A DNA stretch of 64,000 nucleotides from Pseudacidovorax intermedius (GTDB lineage Bacteria; Pseudomonadota; Gammaproteobacteria; Burkholderiales; Burkholderiaceae_C), in NCBI RefSeq assembly GCF_003350475.1, contig NZ_QQAV01000002.1, positions 1 to 64,000 on the forward strand. The letters run 5' to 3'. Below the pieces are notes generated by a model. The model was not told where the DNA came from, did not search any database, and saw only the letters and a program-made list of their open reading frames with translations. The number at the start of each line of letters is the position of its first letter. Position 1 is the first letter of the stretch. Of this stretch, positions 34,269 through 44,965 are shown in pieces. The position numbers and the translations under genes are program-made.

Positions 34269-36551
34269 ATGACAAATCACGATTCAGTCGGTGCCCCAGG
34301 GGGCGAATCGGCCTCGGCGGCACGCGTCCCTGCTGTCGGAGAAAGCCGCGTGCCGGTGTCGGACAACGTTCTGGTCACCCTTTTGGTTGACCTGGACGAG
34401 GCGCTGCACTTCGTTCAGGAAACCCAGCTGCACCTGACCCCGACCCAGTTGCGCGAGGTTTCGCCCGACGGCCGCGCGCGGGTCTGGCCCCTGGCGGCGC
34501 CGGGCCTGCAGCTGCGTCTGGCCGAGCATGCCGGCGTCGCGACGCTGGATCTTGTGGGCCTGCAGGGCCTGCTCGCGCGCTGGCGCTTCACCCTCGTGGG
34601 CCAGGCGGCCGCCGTGCGGCTGGTGCGGCTGTTCGAGCAACTGCGAGAGGGCGGCTTGCAGTCGGAGGCGGCCGAGGTCGAGGAGGCGGTCGACACCGAG
34701 CTGCAATCCGCCCCCTCGACCTGGGTGCTGCTGCGGCTGTGGCGCTTTGCCCAACCCTATCGCCTGCAGCTGTTCTGGGGGTTTGCCCTGACGTTGCTGG
34801 CCACCGGCGCCACGCTGGTGCCGCCTTACCTGACCATCCCGCTGATGGATGACATCCTGATCCCCTACCAGAACGGCAAGCCCATCGCCCCCGGCGAAGT
34901 GGCGCTGTACCTGGGCGGGCTGCTGGCGGCAGCGCTGGTGGGCTGGGGCCTGGGATGGGCGCGGACCTACCTGCTGGCGCTGGTCAGCGAGCGCATCGGC
35001 GCCGACCTGCGCACCACCACCTACGAACACCTGCTCACGCTGCCGCTGGACTACTTCGGCGGCAAGCGCACCGGCGACCTGATGGCGCGCATCGGCTCCG
35101 AGACCGATCGCATCAACGTCTTCCTGTCGCTGCATGCGCTCGACTTCCTCACCGACCTGATCATGATCGGCATGACGGCGGTGATCCTGGTGTCGATCAA
35201 CCCGCTGCTGGCGGTGGTCACGCTGGTGCCGCTGCCCATCATTGCCTGGATGATCCACGTGGTGCGCGACAAGCTGCGCACCGGCTTCGAGAAGATCGAC
35301 CGGGTCTGGAGCGAGGTCACCAACGTGCTGGCCGACACCATCCCGGGCATCCGCGTGGTCAAGGCCTTTGCGCAGGAGCGGCGCGAGGCCGAGCGCTTCC
35401 GCGCCGCCAACACCCACAACCTGCAAGCCAACGACCGGCTCAACCGCACCTGGAGCCTGTTCACGCCCACCGTCACGCTGATGACCGAGATCGGCCTGCT
35501 GGTGGTGTGGGCCTTTGGCGTCTGGCAGGTGGCGCGCGACCACATCACGGTGGGCGTGCTCACGGCCTTCATCGCCTACATCGGCCGCTTCTACACGCGG
35601 CTCGATTCGATGAGCCGCATCGTCTCGGTGACGCAGAAGGCGGCGGCCGGTGCCAAGCGCATCTTCGACATCCTGGACCACGTGAGCACCGTGCCCGACC
35701 CGGTGCAGCCGGTGCGCCTGCCGCAGGTGCAGGGCGCCATCGAGCTGCGCGGCGTGGGCTTCCGCTATGGCGCGCGCTCGGTCATCCGCGACCTCCACCT
35801 GCAGATCCGCCCGGGCGAGATGATCGGCCTGGCCGGCCACAGCGGCTCTGGCAAGAGCACGCTGGTCAACCTGATCTGCCGCTTCCACGACGTGAGCGAG
35901 GGCGCCATCCTGGTCGACGGCCAGGACGTGCGCCGCTTTGCCGTGGCCGACTACCGGCGGCACGTGGGCCTGGTGCTGCAGGAGCCCTTCCTCTTCTTCG
36001 GCACCATCGCGCAGAACATCGCCTATGGCCGGCCGGACGCCAGCCGCGACGAGATCGTGGCCGCCGCCCGCGCCGCCCATGCGCACGACTTCATCCTGCG
36101 CCTGCCGCAGGGCTACGACTCGCTGGTGGGCGAGCGCGGCCAGGGCCTGTCGGGCGGCGAGCGCCAGCGCATCAGCATCGCCCGTGCGCTGTTGATCGAC
36201 CCGCGCATCCTGATCCTGGACGAGGCCACGTCGGCGGTGGACACCGAGACCGAGAAGGAGATCCAGAAGGCGCTGGACAACCTGGTCAAGGGCCGAACCA
36301 CCATCGCCATCGCCCACCGTCTGTCGACGCTGCGCAAGGCTGACCGGCTGGTGGTGATGGACCGCGGCGAGATCGTCGAGGTCGGCCCGCACGACGAGCT
36401 CATGGCCCGCCAGGGCGCCTACTGGCGGCTCTACCAGGCGCAGCAGCGCCAGGCCGATGACGAGGAGAAGGCCGAGGCCGACGTGGCCGAGATCGCCTCG
36501 GTGGCCGTGGCGCTCGACACCCATGCTGCCCATCCTGCCGGAGATGCCTGA
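34269..36551 (+). CDS. Cyanophycin-associated ABC transporter
   Basis: This 760-residue fused ABC exporter half-transporter has an unusual N-terminal extension of about 150 soluble residues before the first membrane segment (LFWGFALTLLATGATLVPPYLTIPLM). The transmembrane domain runs to about 490. The nucleotide-binding domain follows, with Walker A GHSGSGKST, signature LSGGERQRISIARA, Walker B ILILDEATSAVD and H-loop IAIAHRLS. The ATG at 34269 is preferred; upstream in-frame codons overlap the promoter region. Together with the DUF1854 gene that follows, this pair is conserved beside cphA/cphA' in Burkholderiales. The transported substrate is not known. Confidence 0.9.
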   Translation: MTNHDSVGAPGGESASAARVPAVGESRVPVSDNVLVTLLVDLDEALHFVQETQLHLTPTQLREVSPDGRARVWPLAAPGLQLRLAEHAGVATLDLVGLQGLLARWRFTLVGQAAAVRLVRLFEQLREGGLQSEAAEVEEAVDTELQSAPSTWVLLRLWRFAQPYRLQLFWGFALTLLATGATLVPPYLTIPLMDDILIPYQNGKPIAPGEVALYLGGLLAAALVGWGLGWARTYLLALVSERIGADLRTTTYEHLLTLPLDYFGGKRTGDLMARIGSETDRINVFLSLHALDFLTDLIMIGMTAVILVSINPLLAVVTLVPLPIIAWMIHVVRDKLRTGFEKIDRVWSEVTNVLADTIPGIRVVKAFAQERREAERFRAANTHNLQANDRLNRTWSLFTPTVTLMTEIGLLVVWAFGVWQVARDHITVGVLTAFIAYIGRFYTRLDSMSRIVSVTQKAAAGAKRIFDILDHVSTVPDPVQPVRLPQVQGAIELRGVGFRYGARSVIRDLHLQIRPGEMIGLAGHSGSGKSTLVNLICRFHDVSEGAILVDGQDVRRFAVADYRRHVGLVLQEPFLFFGTIAQNIAYGRPDASRDEIVAAARAAHAHDFILRLPQGYDSLVGERGQGLSGGERQRISIARALLIDPRILILDEATSAVDTETEKEIQKALDNLVKGRTTIAIAHRLSTLRKADRLVVMDRGEIVEVGPHDELMARQGAYWRLYQAQQRQADDEEKAEADVAEIASVAVALDTHAAHPAGDA

Positions 36552-37033
36552 TGTCCGTTGATGCCCTGAACGACGCCACGCTGCAGTTGCAGCGCGATGC
36601 CCTCGGCACCTTGCTGTGGACTGGCCTCGCCGGCCGTGCCGAGCCTGTCGTGCCGGTGCGGGCCTTTCCCCTGAGCGCGCCCGGCGAAGGCGTGTCGCTG
36701 GTGGGCGCCGACGGCCGCGAGCGCTGCTGGATCGCCCGCACCGACGCGCTCCCGCCTGCCACGCGCGCGCTGGTCGACGAGGCGCTGGCGCCACGCGACT
36801 TCGCGCCCGAACTGCAGCAGCTGATGGACGTCTCCACCTTCGCCGTGCCCAGCACGTGGACCGTGCGCACCGACCGCGGCGACACCCGCTTCGTGCTGCG
36901 CGCCGAAGAGGACATCCGCCGGCTCGAAGACGGCGGCCTGCTCATCACCAGCGCCCACGGCGTGCACTTCCGCATTTCCCGCCCGATGGCGCTGGATCGC
37001 GCCTCTCGCAAGCTGCTGGAGCGCTTTCTCTGA
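36551..37033 (+). CDS. Cyanophycin-associated DUF1854 protein
   Basis: This 160-residue cytoplasmic protein has no signal peptide. Recognisable blocks are VPVRAFPLSAPGEGVSLVGADGRE, STFAVPSTWTVRTDRGDTRFVLRAEEDIRRLE and ITSAHGVHFRISRPMALDRASRKLLERF, fitting DUF1854. The ATG shares one base with the stop of the ABC transporter gene, so the two are translationally coupled. The family is linked to cyanophycin metabolism by gene neighbourhood only; its molecular role is unknown. Confidence 0.85.
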   Translation: MSVDALNDATLQLQRDALGTLLWTGLAGRAEPVVPVRAFPLSAPGEGVSLVGADGRERCWIARTDALPPATRALVDEALAPRDFAPELQQLMDVSTFAVPSTWTVRTDRGDTRFVLRAEEDIRRLEDGGLLITSAHGVHFRISRPMALDRASRKLLERFL

Positions 37034-37767
37034 CCTCGTCGGGGCACGGCGGAACGGCCGCTGGTCCCGCCCTTGCTTGACTTTGCCATGCACACCACCG
37101 CCCTCGTCCTTTTCTCCGGCGGGCAGGATTCCACGACCTGCCTGGCCCATGCGCTGAACCGCTACGAGCGGGTGGAGACGCTGGGCTTCGACTATGGCCA
37201 GCGCCACCGCATCGAGCTGGAGGCCCGCAATCACGTCCTGACCCGCTTGCGCCGGCGATTTCCCGGCTGGTCGCGACGCCTGGGCGAGGACCATCTGCTC
37301 AAGCTCGACGTGCTCGGCCAGATCGGCGGCTCCTCGCTCACCGAGGACATCGCCTTCGCCATGCAGGCCACTGGCCTGCCCAACACCTTCGTGCCCGGGC
37401 GCAACCTGCTCTTCCTGACGCTGGCGGGCGCGCTCGCCTACCGCCGCGGGCTGCAGGTGATCGTCACCGGCGTGTGCGAGACCGACTATTCCGGCTACCC
37501 CGACTGCCGCGACGACACCATGAAGGCCATGCAGCTGGCGCTGTCACTGGGGCTGGACCAGCGCCTGCTGATCGAGACGCCGCTGATGTGGATCGACAAG
37601 GCCCAGACCTGGCAGCTAGCCGAATCGCTCGGCGGCCAGGGCCTGGTGGACCTGATCGTGGAAGACACCCACACCTGCTACGAAGGCGACCGCACCCAGC
37701 GCCACGACTGGGGCTGGGGCTGCGGCCACTGCCCGGCCTGCCAGCTGCGGGCGCAGGGCTGGGCGGG

Positions 37768-39558
<1,791 letters not shown>

Positions 39559-39759
39559 CGTGGAGGGGGCGAAGCAGGGATCGGGCCGCCGGCGCTGTGA
39601 AGGCGCGCAGGCGTGCCCGATCCTAGCGAGGCGCTGCGTGGCCTGCCTTAAACCGGACTGAAAGCGGCATCACGCCCGTCTGGCGCGCTGCCCGCGCTGC
39701 CGGGCGGGGCATGGCCAGCCCGCTTGGCCGTCGCCGGGCAGCGACCTAGGATGGTTTGC

Positions 39760-39891
39760 ATGAAGTCCTTCCTCCTCCTCCTGGCCGGTCTGACCTTCCT
39801 GCTCGCCGGCTGCAACGAGAAGCCGAAGCCGGGCGGTCCGGTGCCCAAGGCCGAAGCGCCCGCGTCGTCTGCGGCCGCCGGTTCGGCCTGA
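39760..39891 (+). CDS. 43-residue lipoprotein
   Basis: A short frame gives a classical lipoprotein: MKSFLLLLAGLTFLLAGC, lipid Cys at residue 18, then a 25-residue Lys/Pro/Ala-rich tail (NEKPKPGGPVPKAEAP). It lies 4 bases upstream of the DUF1810 gene and the two are probably cotranscribed. The product is too small to have a domain; its role is unknown. The lipobox quality and gene spacing support it as real. Confidence 0.65.
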   Translation: MKSFLLLLAGLTFLLAGCNEKPKPGGPVPKAEAPASSAAAGSA

Positions 39892-39895
39892 GCCC

Positions 39896-40324
39896 ATGCC
39901 GCCGGACGCCTTCGACCTGGCGCGCTTCGTCGACGCGCAGGTGCCGGTGTATGCGCAGGTGCAGGCCGAACTGGCCACCGGCCGCAAGCGCTCGCACTGG
40001 ATGTGGTTCGTTTTTCCGCAGCTGGCGGGCCTGGGCCGCAGTGCGATGGCGCAGCGCTATGCCATCGGCTCGCGCGAGGAAGCCGTCGCCTACCTCGCCC
40101 ATCCGCTTTTGTGCGCGCGCCTGCGCGAGTGCAGCGCGCTGGTGCTGTCGGCGCCGGGGCCGGCCATCGACGACATCCTCGGGCCCCCCGACGACCTCAA
40201 GTTCCGGTCCTGCATGACCTTGTTCGACGCCGTGGCGCCAGCGGGCGAGACGCTGTTTGCGCAGTGCCTGAAGCGCTTCTTCGGCGGCGAGCGAGATCCG
40301 GCGACGCTGGCGCGGCTGGGTTGA
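39896..40324 (+). CDS. DUF1810 family protein
   Basis: This 142-residue soluble protein has the DUF1810 core: DLARFVDAQVPVYAQVQAEL, KRSHWMWFVFPQLAGLGRSAMAQRYAI, EEAVAYLAHPLLCARLRECS, GPPDDLKFRSCMTLFDAV. It is full length for the family. No enzymatic function is established for it. It immediately follows the tiny lipoprotein gene. Confidence 0.9.
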   Translation: MPPDAFDLARFVDAQVPVYAQVQAELATGRKRSHWMWFVFPQLAGLGRSAMAQRYAIGSREEAVAYLAHPLLCARLRECSALVLSAPGPAIDDILGPPDDLKFRSCMTLFDAVAPAGETLFAQCLKRFFGGERDPATLARLG

Positions 40325-40340
40325 CGCGCCGCAGTTGTGC

Positions 40341-41258
40341 TCAGCCCTGGGGTTCAGCGCGCGGCAGGTTGCTGATCCCGCTAGCCACATGCCCAGCCGG
40401 CACATGCCGCGCAGCCGAGCGCACATGGCCCGTCTGGTCGTCGAAGAAGAAGTCCGGCTCGAACTCGCGCAGGAAGCCGCCCTTGTCCAGGCCGGCCAGG
40501 AACATCGCTTCGTCCACGCGGATGTTCCAGCTCATCAGGGTCTGGATGGCGCGGCGGTGGGCCGGCGCGCCGCGCGCGGTGACCAGCGCCGTGCGGATGC
40601 GCATGCCGGTGCTGGCGGCCTGCTGCAGCCGGTGCAGCGCCACGAGAAAGGGCGCCAGCGGCCCGGCGCCCAGGGGCACCGCGGCTTTGTCCTTCTCATG
40701 CGCCTGGAAGGCCGCCAGGCCCTGCTGCTGGTAGACGCGCTCGGCCTCGTCGGAGAACAGCACGGCGTCGCCGTCGAAGGCGATGCGCACCTCGTCCGGA
40801 TGCTGGTTGCCGGCCAGCGCCGATTCCACGCTGACATGCGCCGCCGCGAAGCCCGCGCCCAGCGCCTCGCGCACGTCGTCGGCGTTGGCCGAGAGGAAGA
40901 GGTCGGCGCGCAACGGTGTGAGGTAGCGGAAGGGCGGCCGCCCCTGGGTGAACACGCCGCGCTCGATGGCGAGTTCCGCCGCCGCGCCCGAGTTGAAGAT
41001 ACGCATGCCCGAGACCGGATCGTTGCGCGACAGGATCACCACCTCCACCCGCTGCACGCCGTCGGCGTTGAAGCGCAGCAGCTTACGCACCAGCGAATAG
41101 GCAATGCCGGGCTGGGCCGGCACCTCCAGCCGCTCCAGCTGCAGCCGCATGTAGGCGCCCGGGTCGCCGGCGTCGAACAGGCGGTTCTCTTCCTCCAGGT
41201 TGAACAGGGCACGCGAGGAGATCGCGACCACGAGCTTGTCGTCCAGGGTGACCGGCAT
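40341..41258 (-). CDS. 5'-nucleotidase (cytosolic type I family)
   Basis: This 305-residue protein matches the 5-nucleotidase family related to NT5C1: LVVAISSRALFNLEEENRLFD, GIAYSLVRKLLRFNADG, VEVVILSRNDPVSGMRIFNS, IAFDGDAVLFSDEAERVYQQQGL (a HAD-like Asp motif), MRIRTALVTARGAPAHRRAI and the C-terminal DEAMFLAGLDKGGFLREFEPDFFFDDQ. It would remove phosphate from nucleoside monophosphates. The ATG at 41258 is chosen; upstream codons give no sensible extension. Divergent from the hot-dog gene. Confidence 0.88.
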   Translation of the reverse strand: MPVTLDDKLVVAISSRALFNLEEENRLFDAGDPGAYMRLQLERLEVPAQPGIAYSLVRKLLRFNADGVQRVEVVILSRNDPVSGMRIFNSGAAAELAIERGVFTQGRPPFRYLTPLRADLFLSANADDVREALGAGFAAAHVSVESALAGNQHPDEVRIAFDGDAVLFSDEAERVYQQQGLAAFQAHEKDKAAVPLGAGPLAPFLVALHRLQQAASTGMRIRTALVTARGAPAHRRAIQTLMSWNIRVDEAMFLAGLDKGGFLREFEPDFFFDDQTGHVRSAARHVPAGHVASGISNLPRAEPQG

Positions 41259-41373
41259 GGGATGGGAGCGGGGGGGCGGGGCGGCGGAGCGGGCATTGTG
41301 CGGCAGCGCCGCCGGCCGCCCACAGTGACACAGGCGACAGCCCCCGGCCGCGCCTTGCGCCACCATCGAGGCC

Positions 41374-42333
41374 ATGAGCCTGCCCATCGCCGACACCCCC
41401 TTTGCCACACCGCTGGCCCTGTCCGGCCCGCTGCGTCAGCCGCGCCAGATGCTGTCCGACCAGACCTATGACGGCCACAAGTCCATCCACGACGACGCCA
41501 CGGCCGGCAACCTGGGCCTGCGTGCCGGGCCCATCGAAGGGCCCACGCATTTCAGCCAGTTCGACCCACTGCTGGCGCGCCTCTTCGGCCGCCAGTGGTT
41601 CGAGACTGGCTGCATCAGCGCGCATTACCAGACCATGGTGGTGGAGGGCGAATCGGTACGCGCCTTCGTCGACCTGCCTGAATCCGGCGCCCACTTCGTG
41701 CGCATCCGCGCCGAGAAGGCCGACGGCACGCCGGTGCTCACCGGCACCGCCTCGGTCGGCGAGCCGGGCCAGCCGCACGAGCTGGAACAACGCATGGCGA
41801 AGCTGCGGCCGGCCACGGGCCTCGTCATCAACCGCGACCTCCAGGTCGGCCAGCGCGGCGCCGTGCCCGAGACGATCCGCATGGGCTTCGACCAGCACAT
41901 GGGCGACCACTATCCCTTCACGCTGCGCGACAAGCTGGCCGCCATCACCGAGCCCTGCGACTGGTACACGCCCGAAGGCGGCACCCGCTCGCCGTGGCGG
42001 CGGCCCATCCTTCCGATGGAGATGATCAGCGTGCTGCTGGGCAGCACCATCGCCGAGGCGCAGCTGGGTGGCCGCAAGCCGGCCGTGGGCCTCTTCGCGG
42101 GCCAGCAGATCCGCCTGATCCGCGGGCCGCTCTTCGTCGACCAGGACTATGCGCTGGAGCGCGAGATCGTCGCGCTGAGCGAAAGCGCGCGCACCGAGTC
42201 CACCTGGGTGCGCACCCGCGTGTTCGAGCTGCTCAGCCGCACGCTGGTGGCCGAGATGATCCTCAACGGGGCGGTGATGAAGGCCTCGTACCCGCACTAC
42301 GAACGCGAGGCGCGCGAACTCGGCCTCGCCTGA
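41374..42333 (+). CDS. Hot-dog/MaoC-like acyl dehydratase-type protein
   Basis: This 319-residue soluble protein contains a dehydratase-like segment (LGLRAGPIEGPTHFSQFDPLLARLFGRQWFETG) and a second half with PMEMISVLLGSTIAEA, GLFAGQQIRLIRGPLFVDQDYALEREIVALSES and LVAEMILNGAVMKASYPHYERE, suggesting two hot-dog units. I cannot name the substrate. It lies 52 bases upstream of a crotonase gene, which supports acyl-CoA metabolism. Family placement is by eye and moderate. Confidence 0.55.
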   Translation: MSLPIADTPFATPLALSGPLRQPRQMLSDQTYDGHKSIHDDATAGNLGLRAGPIEGPTHFSQFDPLLARLFGRQWFETGCISAHYQTMVVEGESVRAFVDLPESGAHFVRIRAEKADGTPVLTGTASVGEPGQPHELEQRMAKLRPATGLVINRDLQVGQRGAVPETIRMGFDQHMGDHYPFTLRDKLAAITEPCDWYTPEGGTRSPWRRPILPMEMISVLLGSTIAEAQLGGRKPAVGLFAGQQIRLIRGPLFVDQDYALEREIVALSESARTESTWVRTRVFELLSRTLVAEMILNGAVMKASYPHYEREARELGLA

Positions 42334-42385
42334 GAGCCCGGCGTTGGCCGCGACCTTCCATTCCACGACAACAACGGAGACTCCC

Positions 42386-43213
42386 ATGACCGCATCCATG
42401 ATCGACACCGGCACGCCGGACCTGCTGGCGCAGCTCGACGCCGGCGTGCTGACCCTCACCTTGAACCGTCCGCAGGCGCGCAATGCCATGACGCGGGCCA
42501 TGAACGAGGCCCTGGCTCGCGAGTTGGCGCGCGCCGAGCTGGACCCCGAGGTCCGCTGCGTGGTGCTGACCGGCGCGGGCGGTGCCTTCTGCGCCGGGGG
42601 CGACGTGAAGAACATGGCGGCCTCGGGCGATGGCACCGTCGGCGCGCTCACCATCGACCAGGCCATCCATCGTCAGCGGGTCAACCAGCGCGAGACGGCG
42701 GGCCGCCTGTTCAAGATGCCCAAGCCCACGCTGGCCGTGCTGCCCGGCCCTGCGGCAGGTGCCGGCCTGGCGCTGGCCCTGGCCTGCGACCTGCGGCTGA
42801 TGGCGAGCACGGCCATCATGACGACCGCCTTCGCGCGCGTCGGTTTCTCCGGCGACTATGGCGGCAGCTACTTCATGACCCAGCTCGTCGGCGCAGCCAA
42901 GGCGCGCGAGCTGTACCTGCTCTCCGACCGCGTGCCGGCCGAGGAGGCGCTCCGTTTGGGACTGGCCAACTGGGTCAGCGCACCCGAGCAATTGGCTGCG
43001 CGCGCCCTGGAGATCGCCACCCGGCTGGCGAACGGCCCCGCCGTGGCCTACCGCTACATGAAGGAGAACCTCAACCGCGCGATGGCCGGTGAAGTGGATG
43101 AATGTCTGGACCTGGAGGCCACGCACCACATCCACTGCGGCCAGACCGAAGACCACCGAGAGGCCGCCAAGGCCTTCGTGGAAAAGCGCGAGCCGGTATT
43201 CAAGGGGCGCTGA
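42386..43213 (+). CDS. Enoyl-CoA hydratase/isomerase (crotonase) family protein
   Basis: This 275-residue crotonase has LNRPQARNAMTRAMNEAL, the oxyanion-hole loop GGAFCAGGDVKNM and PTLAVLPGPAAGAGLALALACDLRLM. The two catalytic Glu positions of true hydratases are not Glu here: the first aligns with Ala in LALALACD, and the second falls in AFARVGFSGDYGG. An Asp in GFSGDYGGS could serve as base, as in some isomerases. The ATG at 42386 has a good ribosome site (CGGAGA). The exact reaction is unknown; automatic labelling as a hydratase would be unsafe. Confidence 0.88.
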   Translation: MTASMIDTGTPDLLAQLDAGVLTLTLNRPQARNAMTRAMNEALARELARAELDPEVRCVVLTGAGGAFCAGGDVKNMAASGDGTVGALTIDQAIHRQRVNQRETAGRLFKMPKPTLAVLPGPAAGAGLALALACDLRLMASTAIMTTAFARVGFSGDYGGSYFMTQLVGAAKARELYLLSDRVPAEEALRLGLANWVSAPEQLAARALEIATRLANGPAVAYRYMKENLNRAMAGEVDECLDLEATHHIHCGQTEDHREAAKAFVEKREPVFKGR

Positions 43214-43221
43214 GGTCCGCC

Positions 43222-44454
43222 CTACTTCACGAACTGGTTGAGCTGGATGATCGGTAGCAGCACCGCCAGCACGATCAGCATGACCACGCCGCCCATGCCC
43301 ACGATGAGCAGCGGCTCCAGGATGGTGGCCAGGTGCATGGCCCGGCGCTGCACCTCGGCCGACAGCTGCTTGGCGGCGCGCTGCAGCATCACGGGCAGCT
43401 CGCCGGTCTGCTCGCCCAGGCGGGCGAACATGGGCACGATGCCCGGAAAGCGCTTCTTCTGCGCCAGGGCCGAGGCCAGCGGCGCGCCCTCGCGCACCAG
43501 CGTGAGCGCGTCCAGCGCATCGGCGCGCATGGCGCGGTTGTTGAGCGTCTCGGCCGCGGCCTGCAGCGCCCGCAGGATGGGCACCCCCGCCGCCGCGAGC
43601 ATGGCCAGCGTGCCGGCGAAGCGCGCGGCGTTGTAGCCGCGGGCCAGCTTGCCCACCAGCGGCAGGCGCAGCCAGAAGGCGTCGAAGCGCTCGCGCAGCG
43701 CATCGCGCGCCAGCGCCGCCTTGCAGCCGACGACGGCCACCGCCACGACGCCCAGCATCAGCCAGCCCCAGCCGCGCACGAAGGCCGACAGGCCCAGCAT
43801 GGCTTGGGTCAGCAGCGGCAGCGCACGCTTGGTGCCGGCGAACACGCTGGCCACCTGCGGCACCACGTAGCTCACCAGGAAGATCACGATCACCACCGCG
43901 ATGACGGTGACGATGGCGGGGTAGAGGGTGGCGCCGATCAGCTTCTGCCGCAGCGCCTGCTGCTCTTCGAGGTCGTCGGCCAGCCGCTCCAGCACCAGGC
44001 CGAGCTGGCCGCTGTGCTCGCCGGCGCCGATGACGGCGATGTAGATGGACGAGAACTCGCGCGGGTGCTGCGCCAGTGCCCGCGCGAAGCTGCTGCCGCC
44101 GTTGACCTCGGAGCGCAGCGAGGCCACCAGCTGGCGCTGCGGCTCGCTCTCGGCCTCGTCGGTCAGGGCGGTGAGGGCGCGTTCCAGCGGCAGGCCGGAG
44201 GCCACGAGGCCAGCCAACTGGCGAGTCCAGACCCCCAGCGCCGTGGAATTGAACACGCGCCCGCCGATGCGTCGGCGCCAGAGTGGCGTGGCTGCGCCGC
44301 CCGCGTCCATGCCGCCGGCCACACCTTCGACGGACAGCGGGATGAGCGCCTGCGCCCGCAGCATGCTGCGCGCGGCGCGGGCGGTGTCGGCTTCCAGCAC
44401 GCCCTTGCGGGGGCGTCCGTCGGCATCGATGGCTTCGAAGGCGTAGGCAGGCAT
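43222..44454 (-). CDS. gspF: Type II secretion inner-membrane protein GspF
   Basis: This 410-residue protein has two T2SF domains. It begins MPAYAFEAIDADGRPRKGVLEADTA, with WTRQLAGLVASGLPLERALTAL and MLAAAGVPILRALQAAAETLNN at equivalent positions. Three membrane segments are visible near 170-195, 225-245 and 380-405. It is the platform protein of the type II secretion system. Here it is the last gene of the cluster, separated from gspE by an extra small gene, and ends 8 bases from the convergent crotonase gene. Confidence 0.94.
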   Translation of the reverse strand: MPAYAFEAIDADGRPRKGVLEADTARAARSMLRAQALIPLSVEGVAGGMDAGGAATPLWRRRIGGRVFNSTALGVWTRQLAGLVASGLPLERALTALTDEAESEPQRQLVASLRSEVNGGSSFARALAQHPREFSSIYIAVIGAGEHSGQLGLVLERLADDLEEQQALRQKLIGATLYPAIVTVIAVVIVIFLVSYVVPQVASVFAGTKRALPLLTQAMLGLSAFVRGWGWLMLGVVAVAVVGCKAALARDALRERFDAFWLRLPLVGKLARGYNAARFAGTLAMLAAAGVPILRALQAAAETLNNRAMRADALDALTLVREGAPLASALAQKKRFPGIVPMFARLGEQTGELPVMLQRAAKQLSAEVQRRAMHLATILEPLLIVGMGGVVMLIVLAVLLPIIQLNQFVK

Positions 44455-44476
44455 GCGGAGTTCGGAAAGAAGGCAG

Positions 44477-44953
44477 TCAGCGCTGCAGGATGCCGGAGAT
44501 CTCGTTGCCGCCGGCCTTCACCGCAGCCGTGGCACTGCGCAGCCGCAGCGAGGCATGACCATGCGCTTCGCTGGTCAGCAGCCGGCCTTCGTAGCGGCCG
44601 TTGACGCGCGGGTCGGTGCAGCGGTCCACCTGTACGGCCAATTGCGCATGGGCGTTGCTGCGATAGGGCAGCGCGTTGCCCTGGATGCCGCAGCTTGCGC
44701 GCGGCATCTGGCCGGAGACCTGGCCGTCGGCACCGATGCGCAGCCACATGTCCGACGCCAGCCGGCGGCCGACCTGGAAGCCATCGGCACCCAGTTCGAA
44801 AACCATCACGCTGCCGCGCCACTCGCCATGGAAGTCGGCGTAGCCCTGTGCGGCCGCCAGGCCGGGCGCCAGCAGCGCGCCCATGCCCAGCACCGCGCAA
44901 AGGCCCGGCAGGGCGGTGCGGCAGGCGGGGACGGGACGGGAGCGCAGGGGCAT
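44477..44953 (-). CDS. Secreted protein of unknown function inserted between gspE and gspF
   Basis: This 158-residue protein has a signal peptide ending near residue 36 (LLAPGLAAAQ). The mature part has two Cys residues (ASCGIQG and VDRCTDP) and beta-rich segments (DFHGEWRGSVMVFELGADGF, NGRYEGRLLTSEAHGHASLRL). It is not a recognised Gsp component. The gap to gspE is 12 bases and to gspF 22 bases, so it is cotranscribed. It may be a secretion accessory factor or an unrelated periplasmic protein. Confidence 0.7.
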   Translation of the reverse strand: MPLRSRPVPACRTALPGLCAVLGMGALLAPGLAAAQGYADFHGEWRGSVMVFELGADGFQVGRRLASDMWLRIGADGQVSGQMPRASCGIQGNALPYRSNAHAQLAVQVDRCTDPRVNGRYEGRLLTSEAHGHASLRLRSATAAVKAGGNEISGILQR

Positions 44954-44965
44954 GGAGAAGGGCGC

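Noticed and set aside
29676-34390. Long + strand frames opposite cphA and cphA'
   Set aside because: They mirror well-conserved genes on the other strand, and their translations are His/Gly/Gln-rich with no recognisable domain.
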